This document shows, in pieces, positions 12,325-23,395 of a stretch of 64,000 bases of DNA (positions within the stretch are counted from its first letter, which is position 1; each line of letters opens with the position of its first letter). A program made the translations under genes and the position numbers. Source of the DNA: Diaporthe sp. PMI_573 (lineage: Eukaryota > Ascomycota > Sordariomycetes > Diaporthales > Diaporthaceae). Below the pieces are notes generated by a model. It saw only the letters and a list, made by a program, of their open reading frames with translations. It was not told the origin of the DNA and did not search any database. The stretch is from positions 62,001-126,000 of the forward strand of contig JAJTUP010000109.1 in assembly GCA_021399435.1 (NCBI GenBank). The letters are read 5' to 3'.

Positions 12325-13146
12325 ATGGCCAGGGTCACCGGAGCTCTGTGCTTCAGTGAGCGTATACCAGATGTTCGCCTCAAGTTCCACGCGAACGACA
12401 CGAGCCTCGACGTGATGAACATCACACAACGCGAAGCACCCATCTCTGACGCAAGGGAACTCGCCCCGCCGCCCTCTCTCGACGTCGAAGGGTTCATCCT
12501 CGTGGGCCACAAGAGCGCAGTCCATGACTTTCGCAACCAAGAAGAGATCAAGCGTGTGCACGTCGACGAGATCCATGACCTCCTCCTAAAGGTCACCGGC
12601 GCCGACGAGGTCGAATTACGCGGCCTGGGTGTGCTGCGCTTCGGGGAGCGGAGCAAGGACTCGGGCGCGCTGAATAACTCCCGCCCGGCGCGGTTCGCAC
12701 ACATCGACATCTCGGACAAGACGGCCGCGGAGTGGAACGCAAAGCTCACGGCGCCGGATGGCAAGCTGATCAGGCGCGCAGTGCACCTCAACGTCTGGCG
12801 CGTCCTGACCCCGCCGCCTCAGGACGTCCCGCTGGCCGTGTGTGACGCGCGCAGCCTGGCGCCTGGGGATGTCCATGTTGCGGATGCGATGTTCGATGAC
12901 CCTGATGGCAGTGGAAGGATATTGCACTCGTTTGAGGGGCTGGCTGTCAGGCAGAACCCGGCCCGGAGGTGGTGGTATTACAGCAATATGCGGACGGACG
13001 AGGTGCTCGTCTTCAAGACGAATGATACCGAGCAGGGGGTCGCACACGCGGTTGCCCACGGTGCGTTTGATGACCCCTCGTGTCCAGCAGATCAGCAACC
13101 GCGTGCGAGTCTTGAAATGCGTGGTGTTGCAATTTGGTATGAGTAG
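12325..13146 (+). CDS. AsaB/CmcJ-like hydroxylase/desaturase
   Basis: A single-exon gene of 273 aa. It matches the fungal CmcJ/AsaB/NvfI family (often annotated 7-alpha-cephem-methoxylase P8 chain related). Visible hallmarks are EGFILVGHKSAVHDF near residue 55, the HID pair in ARFAHIDISD, then VNVWR-like LNVWRVL, PLAVCDARS, RWWYYSNM and TDEVLVFKTNDT, and a C-terminal FDDP-P-D-PR-S-E-R segment. Family members are non-haem iron/2-oxoglutarate-type oxygenases found in many secondary-metabolite clusters. No PKS, NRPS or terpene gene is visible nearby, so this copy looks solitary. Length and start fit relatives. The substrate is unknown. Confidence 0.88.
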   Translation: MARVTGALCFSERIPDVRLKFHANDTSLDVMNITQREAPISDARELAPPPSLDVEGFILVGHKSAVHDFRNQEEIKRVHVDEIHDLLLKVTGADEVELRGLGVLRFGERSKDSGALNNSRPARFAHIDISDKTAAEWNAKLTAPDGKLIRRAVHLNVWRVLTPPPQDVPLAVCDARSLAPGDVHVADAMFDDPDGSGRILHSFEGLAVRQNPARRWWYYSNMRTDEVLVFKTNDTEQGVAHAVAHGAFDDPSCPADQQPRASLEMRGVAIWYE

Positions 13147-13470
13147 GGATTGCTTAGCTACACATAATCTGCCAAGGGGGCTTTGGGACATATTTTTAGG
13201 ATTCCAACAAACGGACAGCCGCACTCAGTCATCCCTACGAATACAAATCGAAAACGGACAATATGATAAATTGAGTGACTAAGTAACACGAGGTAGACTG
13301 GGTTACTATGAATAAGTTCATGCCGAACGACGGAGCTGCTTATCCTCCACCCCGTGACTAAAGATGCGAGACGAGGCAAGCCTCAAGAGATCCTGCTAAA
13401 TACCATGGGCGACCATATGTCCCTCCTATTCTAACGCAGTGGATCGAAGTCAAAGTCCCAAGCAGGCAGT

Positions 13471-13940
13471 CTAAGTGAACTTCACCGAGTTCTGGGAGCC
13501 CCTCTCAACGCACTTGCCGGTGTAGCGTTGGAACTTGTGGGAAGTCCCACCACACCCATGGTCGTCGTAGGCTAACCGTCTTCGTATCAGCTTGTGCACC
13601 TTATAAAAGAGGAATATAGATTTTGTCCTTACAATAAGACTGCCAGAAGCCTCCAGTGTTGTAAAAGAAAGCTCCGGTTTGATCGTCCAGCTCGTAGCAC
13701 TTTCCTGAAACTGGGGCAGCATGGTAGAGAATGTCTCTGTCATTCTCACTATTTGTTCTTGTTAGAGAAAGAGGGCTTCACTAGTGAGGGACAGAACATG
13801 TCGACCTACCAGTCGTCAAGAGTGCGGTACTGGTTCAGCTTGACGTTGTCTCTGGCTAGCAAAGTAGCGGCTCCAGATACGGGCTCCGGCAGGGCAAAGG
13901 CGGAGACGGTGAAGGCGACAGCGAGCAGGATGAACTTCAT
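13471..13940 (-). CDS. Small secreted cysteine-rich protein A (effector-like)
   Basis: Three exons, 13940-13810, 13748-13633 and 13571-13471, both introns 61 nt and GT-AG, give a 115-aa protein. It has a signal peptide (MKFILLAVAFTVSAFALP), a short propeptide-like segment, then KLNQYRTLDD and a mature part with four cysteines: one at exon junction 1 (tg|t), KCYELDD, HGCGG and GKCVERG. The same exon phases, the same 116-nt second exon and the same cysteine spacing occur in the gene at 24027-24502, so the two are paralogs. No named domain is recognised. Size, secretion and cysteines fit an effector or antimicrobial-type peptide, which is inference. The gene is divergent from the truncated chitinase, about 170-250 bp away. 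Confidence 0.8.
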
Positions 13941-14068
13941 TTTGGAATTATTAAGATATTGTAGATTGGAGGAGAAGACACAAAATGTATGATTGACTGG
14001 TGAGGAGTGATAATGATGTGTTGACTTGAATGGGGATGAGTCTGTTTCCAAAGGTCCCGTAGATGCAC

Positions 14069-14083
14069 TATATATATAATAAA
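14069..14083 (-). promoter_or_regulatory. TATA-like box, secreted protein A gene
   Basis: An (AT)n TATATATA run on the minus strand about 130 bp upstream of the ATG at 13940. The paralog at 24502 has a TATAAA at nearly the same distance. Confidence 0.35.
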
Positions 14084-14192
14084 TCTGGAGAGCGCATAAG
14101 TACACGAAGTATTACCTCGCCCGGTATACTACAAAGCACTCTCCATCCCTCTGAGTCGCCCGACTATCTTTATTGTTTCGCTCCGGAACTTC

Positions 14193-17116
14193 ATGCAAAC
14201 ATATGGGTTTGACGGTGTCGACCTCGACTGGGAATATCCAGGCGCGGACGACCGCGGCGGTGTGGAGGCCGACTTTTCGAACTTCCCGTCGTTCCTGGCA
14301 GAGCTGAGGGCCTCACTCGGCAGCGGTGTCGGGATAACTGTGACGCTACCATCATCGTACTGGTACCTACAGCATTTTGATGTCGTCGCCATGGAGCCTC
14401 ACCTCGACTGGATGAACCTGATGTCGTATGACATACACGGCGTCTGGGACTCGGGGAACAAGCACACAGGCCCGTACATACGTCCGCATACCAACATCAC
14501 CGAGATCAACCTCGGCCTGTCCCTCCTCTGGCGCGCGGGCGTCAGCCCTTCGAACGTGGTTCTCGGGCTCGGCTGGTACGGCCGCTCCTTCACCCTCAGC
14601 GACCCGTCGTGTAATACTCCCAACGGCGTGTGCGAGTTCAGTGGGGGCGCTGCCGAGGGCGAGTGCACCGCAGCTTCCGGAGTACTATCCAACGCCGAGA
14701 TCAAGCGGATACTGGAATCCGGGGCCGGCGTCCAGGGATATGATGCCACAGCCGGGGTCAAGTGGCTGACGTGGAATTCGAACCAGTGGGTCAGCTACGA
14801 CGACGGCGTTACCATACAGCAAAAGATTGCCAACGCCAACGGCCTGTGTTTGGGAGGCATCATGATCGTAAGAACCATCCTTCCGTTACTAGTGATCAAA
14901 CTCGACGATTTGAAATCATCTACTGACTTGCAACTACGCAGTGGGCGATAGATCAGGATAACACGGCCGGCGACAGCATGAACGACCTCTTGGGCATTGG
15001 CGCAGCCAACGGCGTCCCAGCAGCGGCCGCCCAGTCCTACAAGGAGCAGCTCGCCAACGCGACGCTCCAGCAAGCGGTGGCGTCCAGCTGCTACTGGTCG
15101 CTGTGCGGTGAGGGCTGCACCACGGGCTACTTCGGGGCCACCGAGGCCCGCGGCCAGGTCGCAGGCTTTCAGGAGAACCTGGTCTGCCCTGCCGGCCAGA
15201 CCCAGACGCTCTGCTGTGCGCCGGGCACGACGATGGGGTCCTGCAAGTGGGAAGGGTTCCGCGGGGTCGGCTTCCCGTGCTCGCCGGCATGCAGTGATAC
15301 GAAGGCCACCATTGTTGCGCGGAACAGCAACTCGCACGAGACGAACGAGGGCGAGCAGACGACCGACCTGACCTGCACAGGTGGATACCAGGCATATTGC
15401 TGCTCCGGCTTCGTCCCCTCGTCAATAACCAACACCGCCAACCTCGTCCTCTACGGCCAGGACTCTACTGCCCTGAGCAAGCGCGGCGAGCATCTCGATA
15501 GGCGTGCGGCTCCCCTGCTGGTGTCCGGGCTGGGCGCCCTCTGTGTGGACGCGGCTCCGTTGCTGCTTGGTGGGAGTTCAGTCACCTTTGGCTTGTCGGC
15601 CGCCATAGAGGGGGCAATCTGCGCCGCTGCCGCCGCGAGTCTGGCGGCGGTTGGGTTCGCGGTCATAACATCGGCCGCACGAAGCTTCATCGGGTGGCTC
15701 TTTGGCTCTCCGCCGACCCAGTCGAACACGGGGGTTCCGACCACCATCGGCACTCGAACCGCCTACGGGCAGTGGCAGCTCCTTGACTTCGGCGGAGGTG
15801 GAGGCGGCCAGACGACATCGAGCTGTGACTGCTTCGTCACTTACACGTGCCGCTACGGCCTGGGCTGGGACGAGATCTGTGACAACCAGCGCTGGGCCAT
15901 CAACAAGATGCTCAACGGGCGGACCTCCTTCCTGCCGTTCAAGGTCGGGAGAGCCGCGGACCGGGCGTACTCGCACTGGGCGCAGTCCGCGCCGACCCAG
16001 CGCCACGCCGCGTACCGGACCCTGATACAGGGCTCAAGGTCACCCAGAGCCGCGCGCTGCGAGCTTGACGAGTTCCCAATGGGGAACCTGCGGGAGTCGG
16101 GAAACAATGCTCCGCAGGCTTGTCGCTTGGTCAACGGGCCTGCAAACGGGCTTCAGGGGAATGACTGGAACGCGTTCAAGATGGCGCAGTGGGCGCCGTG
16201 TTCGACATTTCGATCAGCAGTCTGTGGTATCAACGATAATGGGCCATATGTGACCTGGTTGGTATCCCAAACGGAAAGAAACAAAAGCATACACACCGAC
16301 CGCAGCTGACCTTTGCAACAGGAGATTCAACCAGTTGAACGGCAACCGTGGACCCGGCAATGGGAAACACTTTGTCAGCGCCTATGGCTTCGATTCCCAG
16401 ACGCCCAATTCAGAGTGCTTCGCCTCGTTTACTTATACTGTTGCGCCTGGGACCGTCACCAACACGATGGTAACGGACCATGCCTTCCGCGTCCTTGACG
16501 ATGACCCGTAAGCCCCTCCTCAAACCTCATGTAGTTGGCAATACAGTAGCTAACGAGGGCTTCTTGCTCAAGCATGTTCGGTAGAGCCTATGGCTGGCCT
16601 CGACAGCCATACTCTGACAACCCGGCTCCGACCACGGCTTACAGGCCCATTCCTTACAACCCCGGGATCTTCCAGAGAGGGCTCCCGGAGGAGGCCGAAA
16701 ATCGTACCTCCGCCAGCAATGCCGACCCAGCCGTGACATGCCACTTCGATGCGAACTCACAACATGATGAGGACTTAGGCGCGGATGCCGGCCTCGATTA
16801 CGACAATCTCCTCTTCGTCGACGAGGACGGCAACTTTGTCGATGGGCGCACATGCGACGTCATCTACGAGGACCATCCGGACTCTCGTGTGCAGCTGGTT
16901 GTCGACGAGTACGGCAAGGTGTCGGAGGTGTATCTGGGCCACAGCACTGATGCACCCGAAGTACCCGTCACGGCTGCAGAGACCCTATATGTCACCACTT
17001 CCACGGAAGCCGCCAGCCCGCCAAGCGGCGTTGCAGACACTATGCCTCAAAGTACGACGGCGAGCGCGACGAGGGCGGAAACTGTGCCCACATTCGCGCC
17101 GCCTGAGCTTCTCTGA
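14193..17116 (+). CDS. Killer-toxin-like GH18 chitinase (subgroup C), 5'-truncated
   Basis: Exons 14193-14867, 14942-16257, 16322-16507 and 16573-17116 (GT-AG) give 906 aa from the first in-frame ATG. The protein starts inside the GH18 barrel, just before the catalytic DGVDLDWEYP, followed by MNLMSYDIHG, GLGWYGRSF and KWLTWN. Next is a Cys-rich region (residues about 260-420), a hydrophobic Gly/Ala stretch, and a long C-terminal region with CDCFVTYTC, CELDEFPMG and GLQGNDWN motifs. This architecture is that of fungal chitinases resembling the alpha/beta subunits of yeast zymocin. The usual N-terminus (signal peptide, chitin-binding/LysM modules, first half of the barrel) is missing; the frame closes near 14098, next to the divergent secreted-protein promoter. 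Catalytic residues remain, but secretion and folding are doubtful. Likely a truncated copy. Confidence 0.8.
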
Positions 17117-17628
17117 TGGAGAGGGTCTTGTAGGGAGACAGAACATGTAGATCCTGTATCTTAGTATTAGTAAGACAACTCCAAAGTAGTGAAGTTAAAC
17201 TGCGGTTCTTAATCTGTTCCACGACGTGTTACGTTGGATAATGAGATTTACTTGATTTCCCAGCCACAAACCACCCCGTTGATCATTTACAGTGCACCTA
17301 GGTCGCAGGCCGTCTCGTCATTCCTCTTTGTTCATCTCCGCGGTAGCCATAATTCATTCTCATTGCTCAGCTCCTCACAGAGTCTCCTCTTTGAACTTCA
17401 AGTTCGGTATTAGATGGGCCCAAATATGAACCCAAATTGAGTGTGTATCACGTATCTGCACACTTTGAGCTCCAGTAACAGAGATTGCTACCGTATCTGC
17501 ATATCTACCCACCTAGGTTGGCAGTTATGTAGAGCCGGAGACCATGACAGCGAAGACGCCCATGAGACACCACAGAAACCAGAGTGTTGTTGATTGCCCC
17601 TCCCACGCGCAAGATCTATATCTCCAGA
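17117..17628. other. Convergent 3' intergenic
   Basis: Lies between the 3' ends of the chitinase and the 482-aa orphan. No gene seen; it presumably holds both terminator regions. Confidence 0.35.
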
Positions 17629-19077
17629 CTACCAGGTCGGAGGGATGTAATAGTCCCTCCAGCGTTCCGCATCAGCCTCCTTGAAAGTATCGATCGTGCC
17701 CTCAACCCCTTGAGGGCCGACAGACCAGATTCCTTCGGCGACCAACTTGTGCCAGTGGTCAAACAAGCGTTCGAGCCGCTGGGGACGGTAATAATCCCCA
17801 CCAAAAGGCTTGTATCCATGCTGAAAAAGCTCAGCGACCGTTCCCTGGCCGACGACCGATCCGTCGCTCCTCCTCGCGCCGGCGCCCTCGTCCCACACGC
17901 CGTCTCTCAAACCATATGGCAAAAGCAGCCGGAAGCCCTCTTCAGCATTATCGAAAACCGTCCTGTTGACCGACTCGCTATAAATACCGGCAGGTACCGA
18001 CGACGGCACCAACGAGTCGGGAGATCGGGCCTTGAAGTCATCACAGAACGGGCTGGATGATCCCTCCAGGTGGGCCGGTCGCTCGCTGGCGAAGAGGCAT
18101 ACCGGGGGTACGGCCTGTGGAGAGCGAGGGAGCGTGGTGAAACGCTGCAGGCTCGCGAATTCGCGCTCGCACGCGGGTGGCAGCGAAAGGCCTGGTGCGA
18201 CGTGACGGAAGCGTGGCCGGCGGGCACGGGACAGAAAGGCGTGCGCAAAGGACTCCTCGGGAACTAAGGCCGCGTCCAAGACGGCGTGTGACAGGAGCTG
18301 TACGTCCCCCGCCGCCGCCACGCCGCCGCCGCTGCCGCCAGGCGACGGCGGCATCTCGGCCTCGACGGCCTCGCACAGCCGGTCCCACGCGCCGATGCAG
18401 GCGGTGACCTGTGCCTCGCTGTATGGCCGCCATTCCCAGGGCCCAATCTTTTCGACGCCGAACAGGGCGGGCTCCTCCGCGCGCGACGCCGTGATCTTTC
18501 CGAGCTGGAGGAGCTCGACCCAGTTGGAGAGGACGGTCTCGAGCGGGTTCCAGAGTGTTGGGTGCGCCTCTACTGGCAGCGCGTAAGCAAGATCGTCCAT
18601 GTGCATGAAGACTGCAGCGCGATGGGTGCCCTGGTGATAGTACAGGCCACCGCCAGACTCGCCACCCTGGCCGATATTGGGCCAGTATAAGCATACCAGG
18701 CTGTCTTCCGGCTCGTCATACAGATCAGCTGTCTCGTTGGCGAATAGTTCTTCCGGTTCGGAGAGCCCCTGTACCCAAAAGAAGAAGGGCGGGGCCTCGG
18801 AAGGGTCACCAGGTAGCACAGCAGCGTCAAGGAAGGCGGCCAGCGACGGGTCAAGACGCGGGCGAATAGCCTCGGCTGCGGGGCCGTGGGTGGTGAAGAA
18901 GGTATTGTTCACGGGTAAATCATCTGGGGAGCGGCCGTCTGCGAGCCAGGCGTAGCGGACGAGGTAGTTGTGCAGAGCCGCACACCGTGCATGGTCCATT
19001 GCTGCCGCGCCGCCTCGCGGTGGGTTCTCGGTTGTGACGAGCAAGCCGTCTATGTCGGAACCCGAGGAGCGAGCCAT
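17629..19077 (-). CDS. Hypothetical protein, 482 aa
   Basis: A single uninterrupted frame with an ATG at 19077 and a stop at 17629-17631. The composition is clearly protein-coding: acidic, Pro- and Trp-rich, with segments such as FFFWVQGLSEPEELFA, YHQGTHRAAVFMHMDD, WVELLQLGKI and GPWEWRPYSEAQV. There is no signal peptide, membrane segment or motif that I recognise. The layout resembles the large class of conserved cytosolic fungal proteins of unknown function. A Gly-rich insertion sits near residues 250-260. The gene is convergent with the chitinase. Coding status is well supported; the function is not. Confidence 0.75.
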   Translation of the reverse strand: MARSSGSDIDGLLVTTENPPRGGAAAMDHARCAALHNYLVRYAWLADGRSPDDLPVNNTFFTTHGPAAEAIRPRLDPSLAAFLDAAVLPGDPSEAPPFFFWVQGLSEPEELFANETADLYDEPEDSLVCLYWPNIGQGGESGGGLYYHQGTHRAAVFMHMDDLAYALPVEAHPTLWNPLETVLSNWVELLQLGKITASRAEEPALFGVEKIGPWEWRPYSEAQVTACIGAWDRLCEAVEAEMPPSPGGSGGGVAAAGDVQLLSHAVLDAALVPEESFAHAFLSRARRPRFRHVAPGLSLPPACEREFASLQRFTTLPRSPQAVPPVCLFASERPAHLEGSSSPFCDDFKARSPDSLVPSSVPAGIYSESVNRTVFDNAEEGFRLLLPYGLRDGVWDEGAGARRSDGSVVGQGTVAELFQHGYKPFGGDYYRPQRLERLFDHWHKLVAEGIWSVGPQGVEGTIDTFKEADAERWRDYYIPPTW

Positions 19078-19637
19078 GACATGCGCAGAGATGCGCGGAA
19101 GTCAAATTCGTTCCCGTGGAAATGTAATCGCGATTTACGCGATGAAATGGAAAGGGAATCAGCATCATCTTCTGCTGTCAGCATTGAGGAGTGATGGAGG
19201 CTCGGGGCGAATGGAGTGAACCCTCTTAGCGCCCATCCTCCTCGCAGCCCCCTCCTCGCAGCCCCCCTCCTCTGGCACGAGATGGTCTAACGTCGGAGCG
19301 GCTAAAACTAAAAGAACAAAGAATCTTATGTATTTTCTACTGACTCGAAATTGGCCTATAATCTAGATAAATAAACTTATAAGTTAGGTATCGAATTAGA
19401 CAGCGAGGGCGGCGTAGTGTTGTACTTCAACGTGTAGTATTATGATATAACAGAGTCTAGGCTATGTTTAAGCTGTGCACAAAGAACATTGTAAAGACAG
19501 ACTGCCCGCAAATCCAGTAGTAGGAAAATATCACATTTGTGGGTCAGGTCAAGGAGACACGGCCTAGAAGGGTGGCAGTGACTGAAATGTCCGGGTGATG
19601 TCTATTCCCAACTCATACGCTCCAAACCCTTGTGTAC
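19078..19637. other. Intergenic, no gene seen
   Basis: It contains the 5' region of the 482-aa gene. 19300-19500 is AT-rich without coding signal. Copies of a short CTCCTCGCAGCCCC repeat lie at about 19228-19265. Confidence 0.35.
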
Positions 19638-20391
19638 CTAAGGTCCCCAAGGAGGAACTTCAACGGCGAATCGAGCGTGGTTACTAGGATAATATTAGAA
19701 TGAGCCAGGACGGCTACATAGCATTGACAACCTGAATTCTCAACTTACTCAGCATTGTTGACAGCCTTTTCAGGATCCTCCCGCGCAAACTGCTTGCAGT
19801 AGTCGATACCGTAGCCGTAGTCATAGGTGCGAAGTACATCTCTAAAATGCGTCGCCTCGTGGATGATCGTGCTGGACGTCCAATGTAAGAATTTCTCTCT
19901 TAAGTGATGCGATGAGGGGCCAAACTCACTCCCATTGGTTGCGATGCTGCCCGGAAGGCGGGACCACCGCCTCGTTGAAGTACACGCTGCAGATCCTGAC
20001 ATCTCCGTATCTGCCACCAATCGTGGCGATGACAACATCGCTCGTGCAGGAGCAGTCATAGCTGAACGTCGTCGCCAGGTCGGGCGCAAATTTCTGGCAA
20101 CATTGGTCTCAGTATCTTGCCTCGCAGGCCGCAAGATTAGCATCAACGCACCTTGAAAGCAGTCAAGACTCTGTTGTACCTTTCCGTACTAAATGTCCCA
20201 TACCATGTTGTTTGGATGTCGCTGCCAGTGGGATTCTCTTCCAGATGCTCGATGGCCGCATAGGACTTGTTAGTGGCCCGTTCGATGGCCACCTCAAGAG
20301 TGGATATCTGCGCGGCGGTGCATGATGTAAAGGTCACGGCGCAGCTGCCGGACAACAGAGGAAGAAAACCAAGTAAATGAGAAAGGCGCAT
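19638..20391 (-). CDS. M35 zinc metallopeptidase, peptidyl-Lys endopeptidase-like
   Basis: Four exons, 20391-20152, 20093-19930, 19871-19749 and 19683-19638, splice cleanly to 190 aa. A signal peptide (MRLSHLLGFLPLLSGSCA) is followed directly by the catalytic domain: TSCTAAQISTLEVAI, paired cysteines in SYDCSC, the zinc motif HEATH (about residues 139-143) and the aspzincin signature around RTYDYGYGIDYC, then NADNHARFAVE. These features place it in the deuterolysin/aspzincin family M35. Deuterolysins carry a large propeptide; this protein lacks one and so resembles the shorter peptidyl-Lys metalloendopeptidases. Secreted protease. The last coding exon is only 46 nt, but its NADNHARFA matches the family C-terminus. 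Confidence 0.85.
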
Positions 20392-20757
20392 TTCACTGGA
20401 TTCCCAAAACACAAGCAAACACAGTCTGGCAATAGGTCAAAGATCTACTCGTTGGAGGAGGGGTTTGTCGGGGGTGTTCAGCCATTTATCTCAACCAGTT
20501 GCCTCGTTCTCGGGGTTCCAAGGTTGCATCTTGGCACAAAATGTATTAGGAAGGTACTATGCAGGGCAATCTTGGACATGCCAATTACAGTGAATGCTCC
20601 GTACATATGTGCATTGGACACGACCCTATAAGCAGACCCCATATATTTATATCCTTTCATTTTTATGTCTCCGGATATGTCATTTTCAATGGCGTGATAT
20701 GAAATAGATTCAGAATGATGGCATATCTACGATAAGCCACCCATCCACTTCTCCATT

Positions 20758-23395
20758 TCACGACACAGGTATCCCCGTCATCAACGAAGCCATCGCCTTA
20801 GGGTCCACAACCTCCTCCAAGGCAAACCAGTACACGAATTGCTTCTGTGCCTCCTCATCCTCCTCGCCCACAGCCTCGACGTACAGCGGCGTCTTGTTCT
20901 TGCAGAACGTCCGCAGCTCCTTGCAGGCCACGTCCCCCTTCGTCTTGAGGTACTCACGCATCACGTCGCCACAGCTCATGACGATCCGGCTCACGACAGT
21001 GTTGTCGCGGCCGCGCCCGATGCCCAATGCCTGTGACGAAGCGGCCGAGCCGCGGGCGACGTGGTGGATCAGGATGACGAGGTTGGATATCATGGATTCA
21101 TCGGGCATGTAGCCCGGTGTGAAGTACTGGGCGAACTTGTGGTGTTCCTTGTCCCGGATCCGCCGCAGCATCTCGATTGACCGCTGGTGCATGCCAAAGT
21201 AGTTGAACATGAGCACCGGCTCCTCTTCGTGCAGCTTGGTGCGGACCAGCGCGAGGAACTGCAGGGCGCCGAGGCTGTGTTTGTTGGACCACTTTTCCAA
21301 TAAGAGCGTCTCTGGTCTCTTGACCGCCTGGTTCTTCTTGCCTCGTTTGGTACCCTTTTTGGCATCGGGGGAGGTGCTAGCCAGCTCGTCCAGTAACATG
21401 CTAATGTCGGCGTTGGCGATGTTGCGGGCCTGCTCAGGCTTCGTATAGTTGTCGCGGAACAGGTTGGCGACTTTGGTCGTGGGTTCAAGCAGTCGGCCTT
21501 GCTTCCCATCGGGGGGATGCCACGGACCAGTCCTCCGGGCATCGCGAGCGAATCTGGAGATGGATGATATGCCCGTTGCTGCTTCAAGCCTGTTGAGAGA
21601 CTGGGCTGCATCCTTGGGCCTGCTGCCGACAAAGATGCGGTTCTCGCCGTGTATGTTGATAAAAGCCTCAATGTCTGGCCAGACAAGCTTCAACTCGGGG
21701 ACTGTCTGCACCAGGTTGTACAGGAATGCCATCTGCTGGACGTCGTACCACTGGTTCACTAGGCCCTGGCCAATGACTTGCATGCGGAGGTTGAGGTGAA
21801 ATGTCAACAACCCGCAGAGAACCGGGTTTCTCTTTAAGAAGAAGTGCTCCTCATGCGTCTGGCTCGAGCCCACAAGTTGCCACACAGCATGCTGCGGGTC
21901 GAACTTGATACTGCTGTCAATGCAATGCTCAATGTTGTTGATCTCCTGGTCGCCTTCCTTAGGCCAGAACGCAGGTTTGGGGTGCGTGGCAGACAGCTTC
22001 TTGAAGTCTGCAATGGTCTTCGAGATGCGCAATCCCGCCATACGGAGATCGGTCCAGGGACTGGCCGGGCTCGACCTCAAAGTATGATGAATATCGAGAA
22101 GGACTTGGGCCGCAAAGCACAGCCATAGTGTGATCTTCTTGGTCTCGACAAATTCAGAAAAGCCATGTGTGAACTCGTCACGGACCGGCCAATTGCCACC
22201 CATCGTCTGTATCAGGCAGAACTCCGGCAGGAGCTCGAGCAAAAGAATTTTATCCTCGTTGAACCGTTCGCCAACGGACATGCGAGACCTATCGGCCTTT
22301 GGGTCGTAGTCTCCATAGTGTCCCTTCTTGAAGTCGGGGACGTTGGACTGCTGCATCACGGGCACAAATGACTGCAGGAGAGTGCTTGTTGGGATGAAAC
22401 ACCAGTCGGCCTCATCAGCCATCTCGACGTTGAATGTCAGACCGAGTTCGGTAGACGCGGGTGCGTGGTGTCCGCGGACTACACAAGCCATCCCAAACAG
22501 CATGAGCTGAGCTTGTACCTCATCAGAAATATGCCCAGGAGACACTGATGGGATGTGTACGAGCTCCTCGGACGCGGCGCGTGCAAGCTGCATGGCGGTA
22601 TCTGTAACCACAGAAGCGGTCATGTTGTCGATCTTGTTGTCGCGGTACTCCTCCCAGGTCTGCAAAATGAAAGCACGCATATTCTGCAGGTCCCGGAAAA
22701 GACAGAAGACTCGGAAGTAAGCATGCGACAGGTGCTTCTGCTCCGGCTCCTCGGCGTCCACGTCGACCTCCTCGACTAGTTCGACCTGGACGAGTTGTTG
22801 CATGGAATCACTCGGCTCCGGTACCTCCTCAGGTTCTTCCACCGTCAAAGTCGCGAACTGATTGACCCAGGCGTCATCGGCAGTCTTTGCACCTGTCGCT
22901 GCGTTGGCGAGTGAAGCTGTGGCGGAACGAGTCCGGATCCTGCTTTGAAGTTCCGTTTGTCCGCCACGCCAGAGACTCGCAAATCTCCTCCAGGACCTCT
23001 ACAAAGTGAGCGTGTCGTTTGTTGGACGCAGTATCGCCTTTTCCGATAAACCAGGAGGCGGCGTCCTTCCTCAATGTGACGGCTCGGCGGGCCACGGCGA
23101 GGATTGGGGTTGGGACCCTCATGGAGGACTTGGCCACAACCTGGCCGAGGGTGCGGAGCTCAGACACGGTGGCTTTATATTTCAAGGGCAGGAGGGGTGC
23201 GGATTTTGCTTTCGCCTTCGCTTTCGTTTTGCCCTTTGCGTTGGCTGTGCCGTTGATGCCGTTGGCGGGCTCGCCGGCGAGCAAACGGCTGGACTCGTAT
23301 CCGCATTTCTCGGCCGCGCGGAGGAGCCACGTCGCGAATCGGTCTGTGTCGTCCTTGTACTGCGCATAGCTGCTCTTGAGTGAGTCAGGCAACAT
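20758..23395 (-). CDS. DUF6604-domain protein with an unresolved frame change
   Basis: The first frame begins at the ATG at 23395 (MLPDSLKSSYAQYKDDTDRF), which matches the start of fungal DUF6604 domains, with the Lys/Ala-rich linker and the ALRR-like segment that follow. A second frame reads without interruption through NQFATLTVEEPEE to a stop at 20758-20760 and covers the long C-terminal region (about 700 residues). The switch lies between about 22990 and 22848. One GT-AG intron, 22972 to about 22936, would fix the frame (CE|IRTRS) but is only 37 nt, below the usual fungal minimum; the alternative is a frameshift. DUF6604 proteins are conserved in fungi and have no established biochemical role. 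Confidence 0.7.

Noticed and set aside
14795..16134. Antisense ORFs within the chitinase gene
   Set aside because: Arg/Gly/Ala-rich shadow translations of GC-rich coding sequence.
12325..23395. Secondary-metabolite cluster
   Set aside because: Only one tailoring-type gene (AsaB-like) is present; no PKS, NRPS, terpene synthase or cluster regulator is seen.
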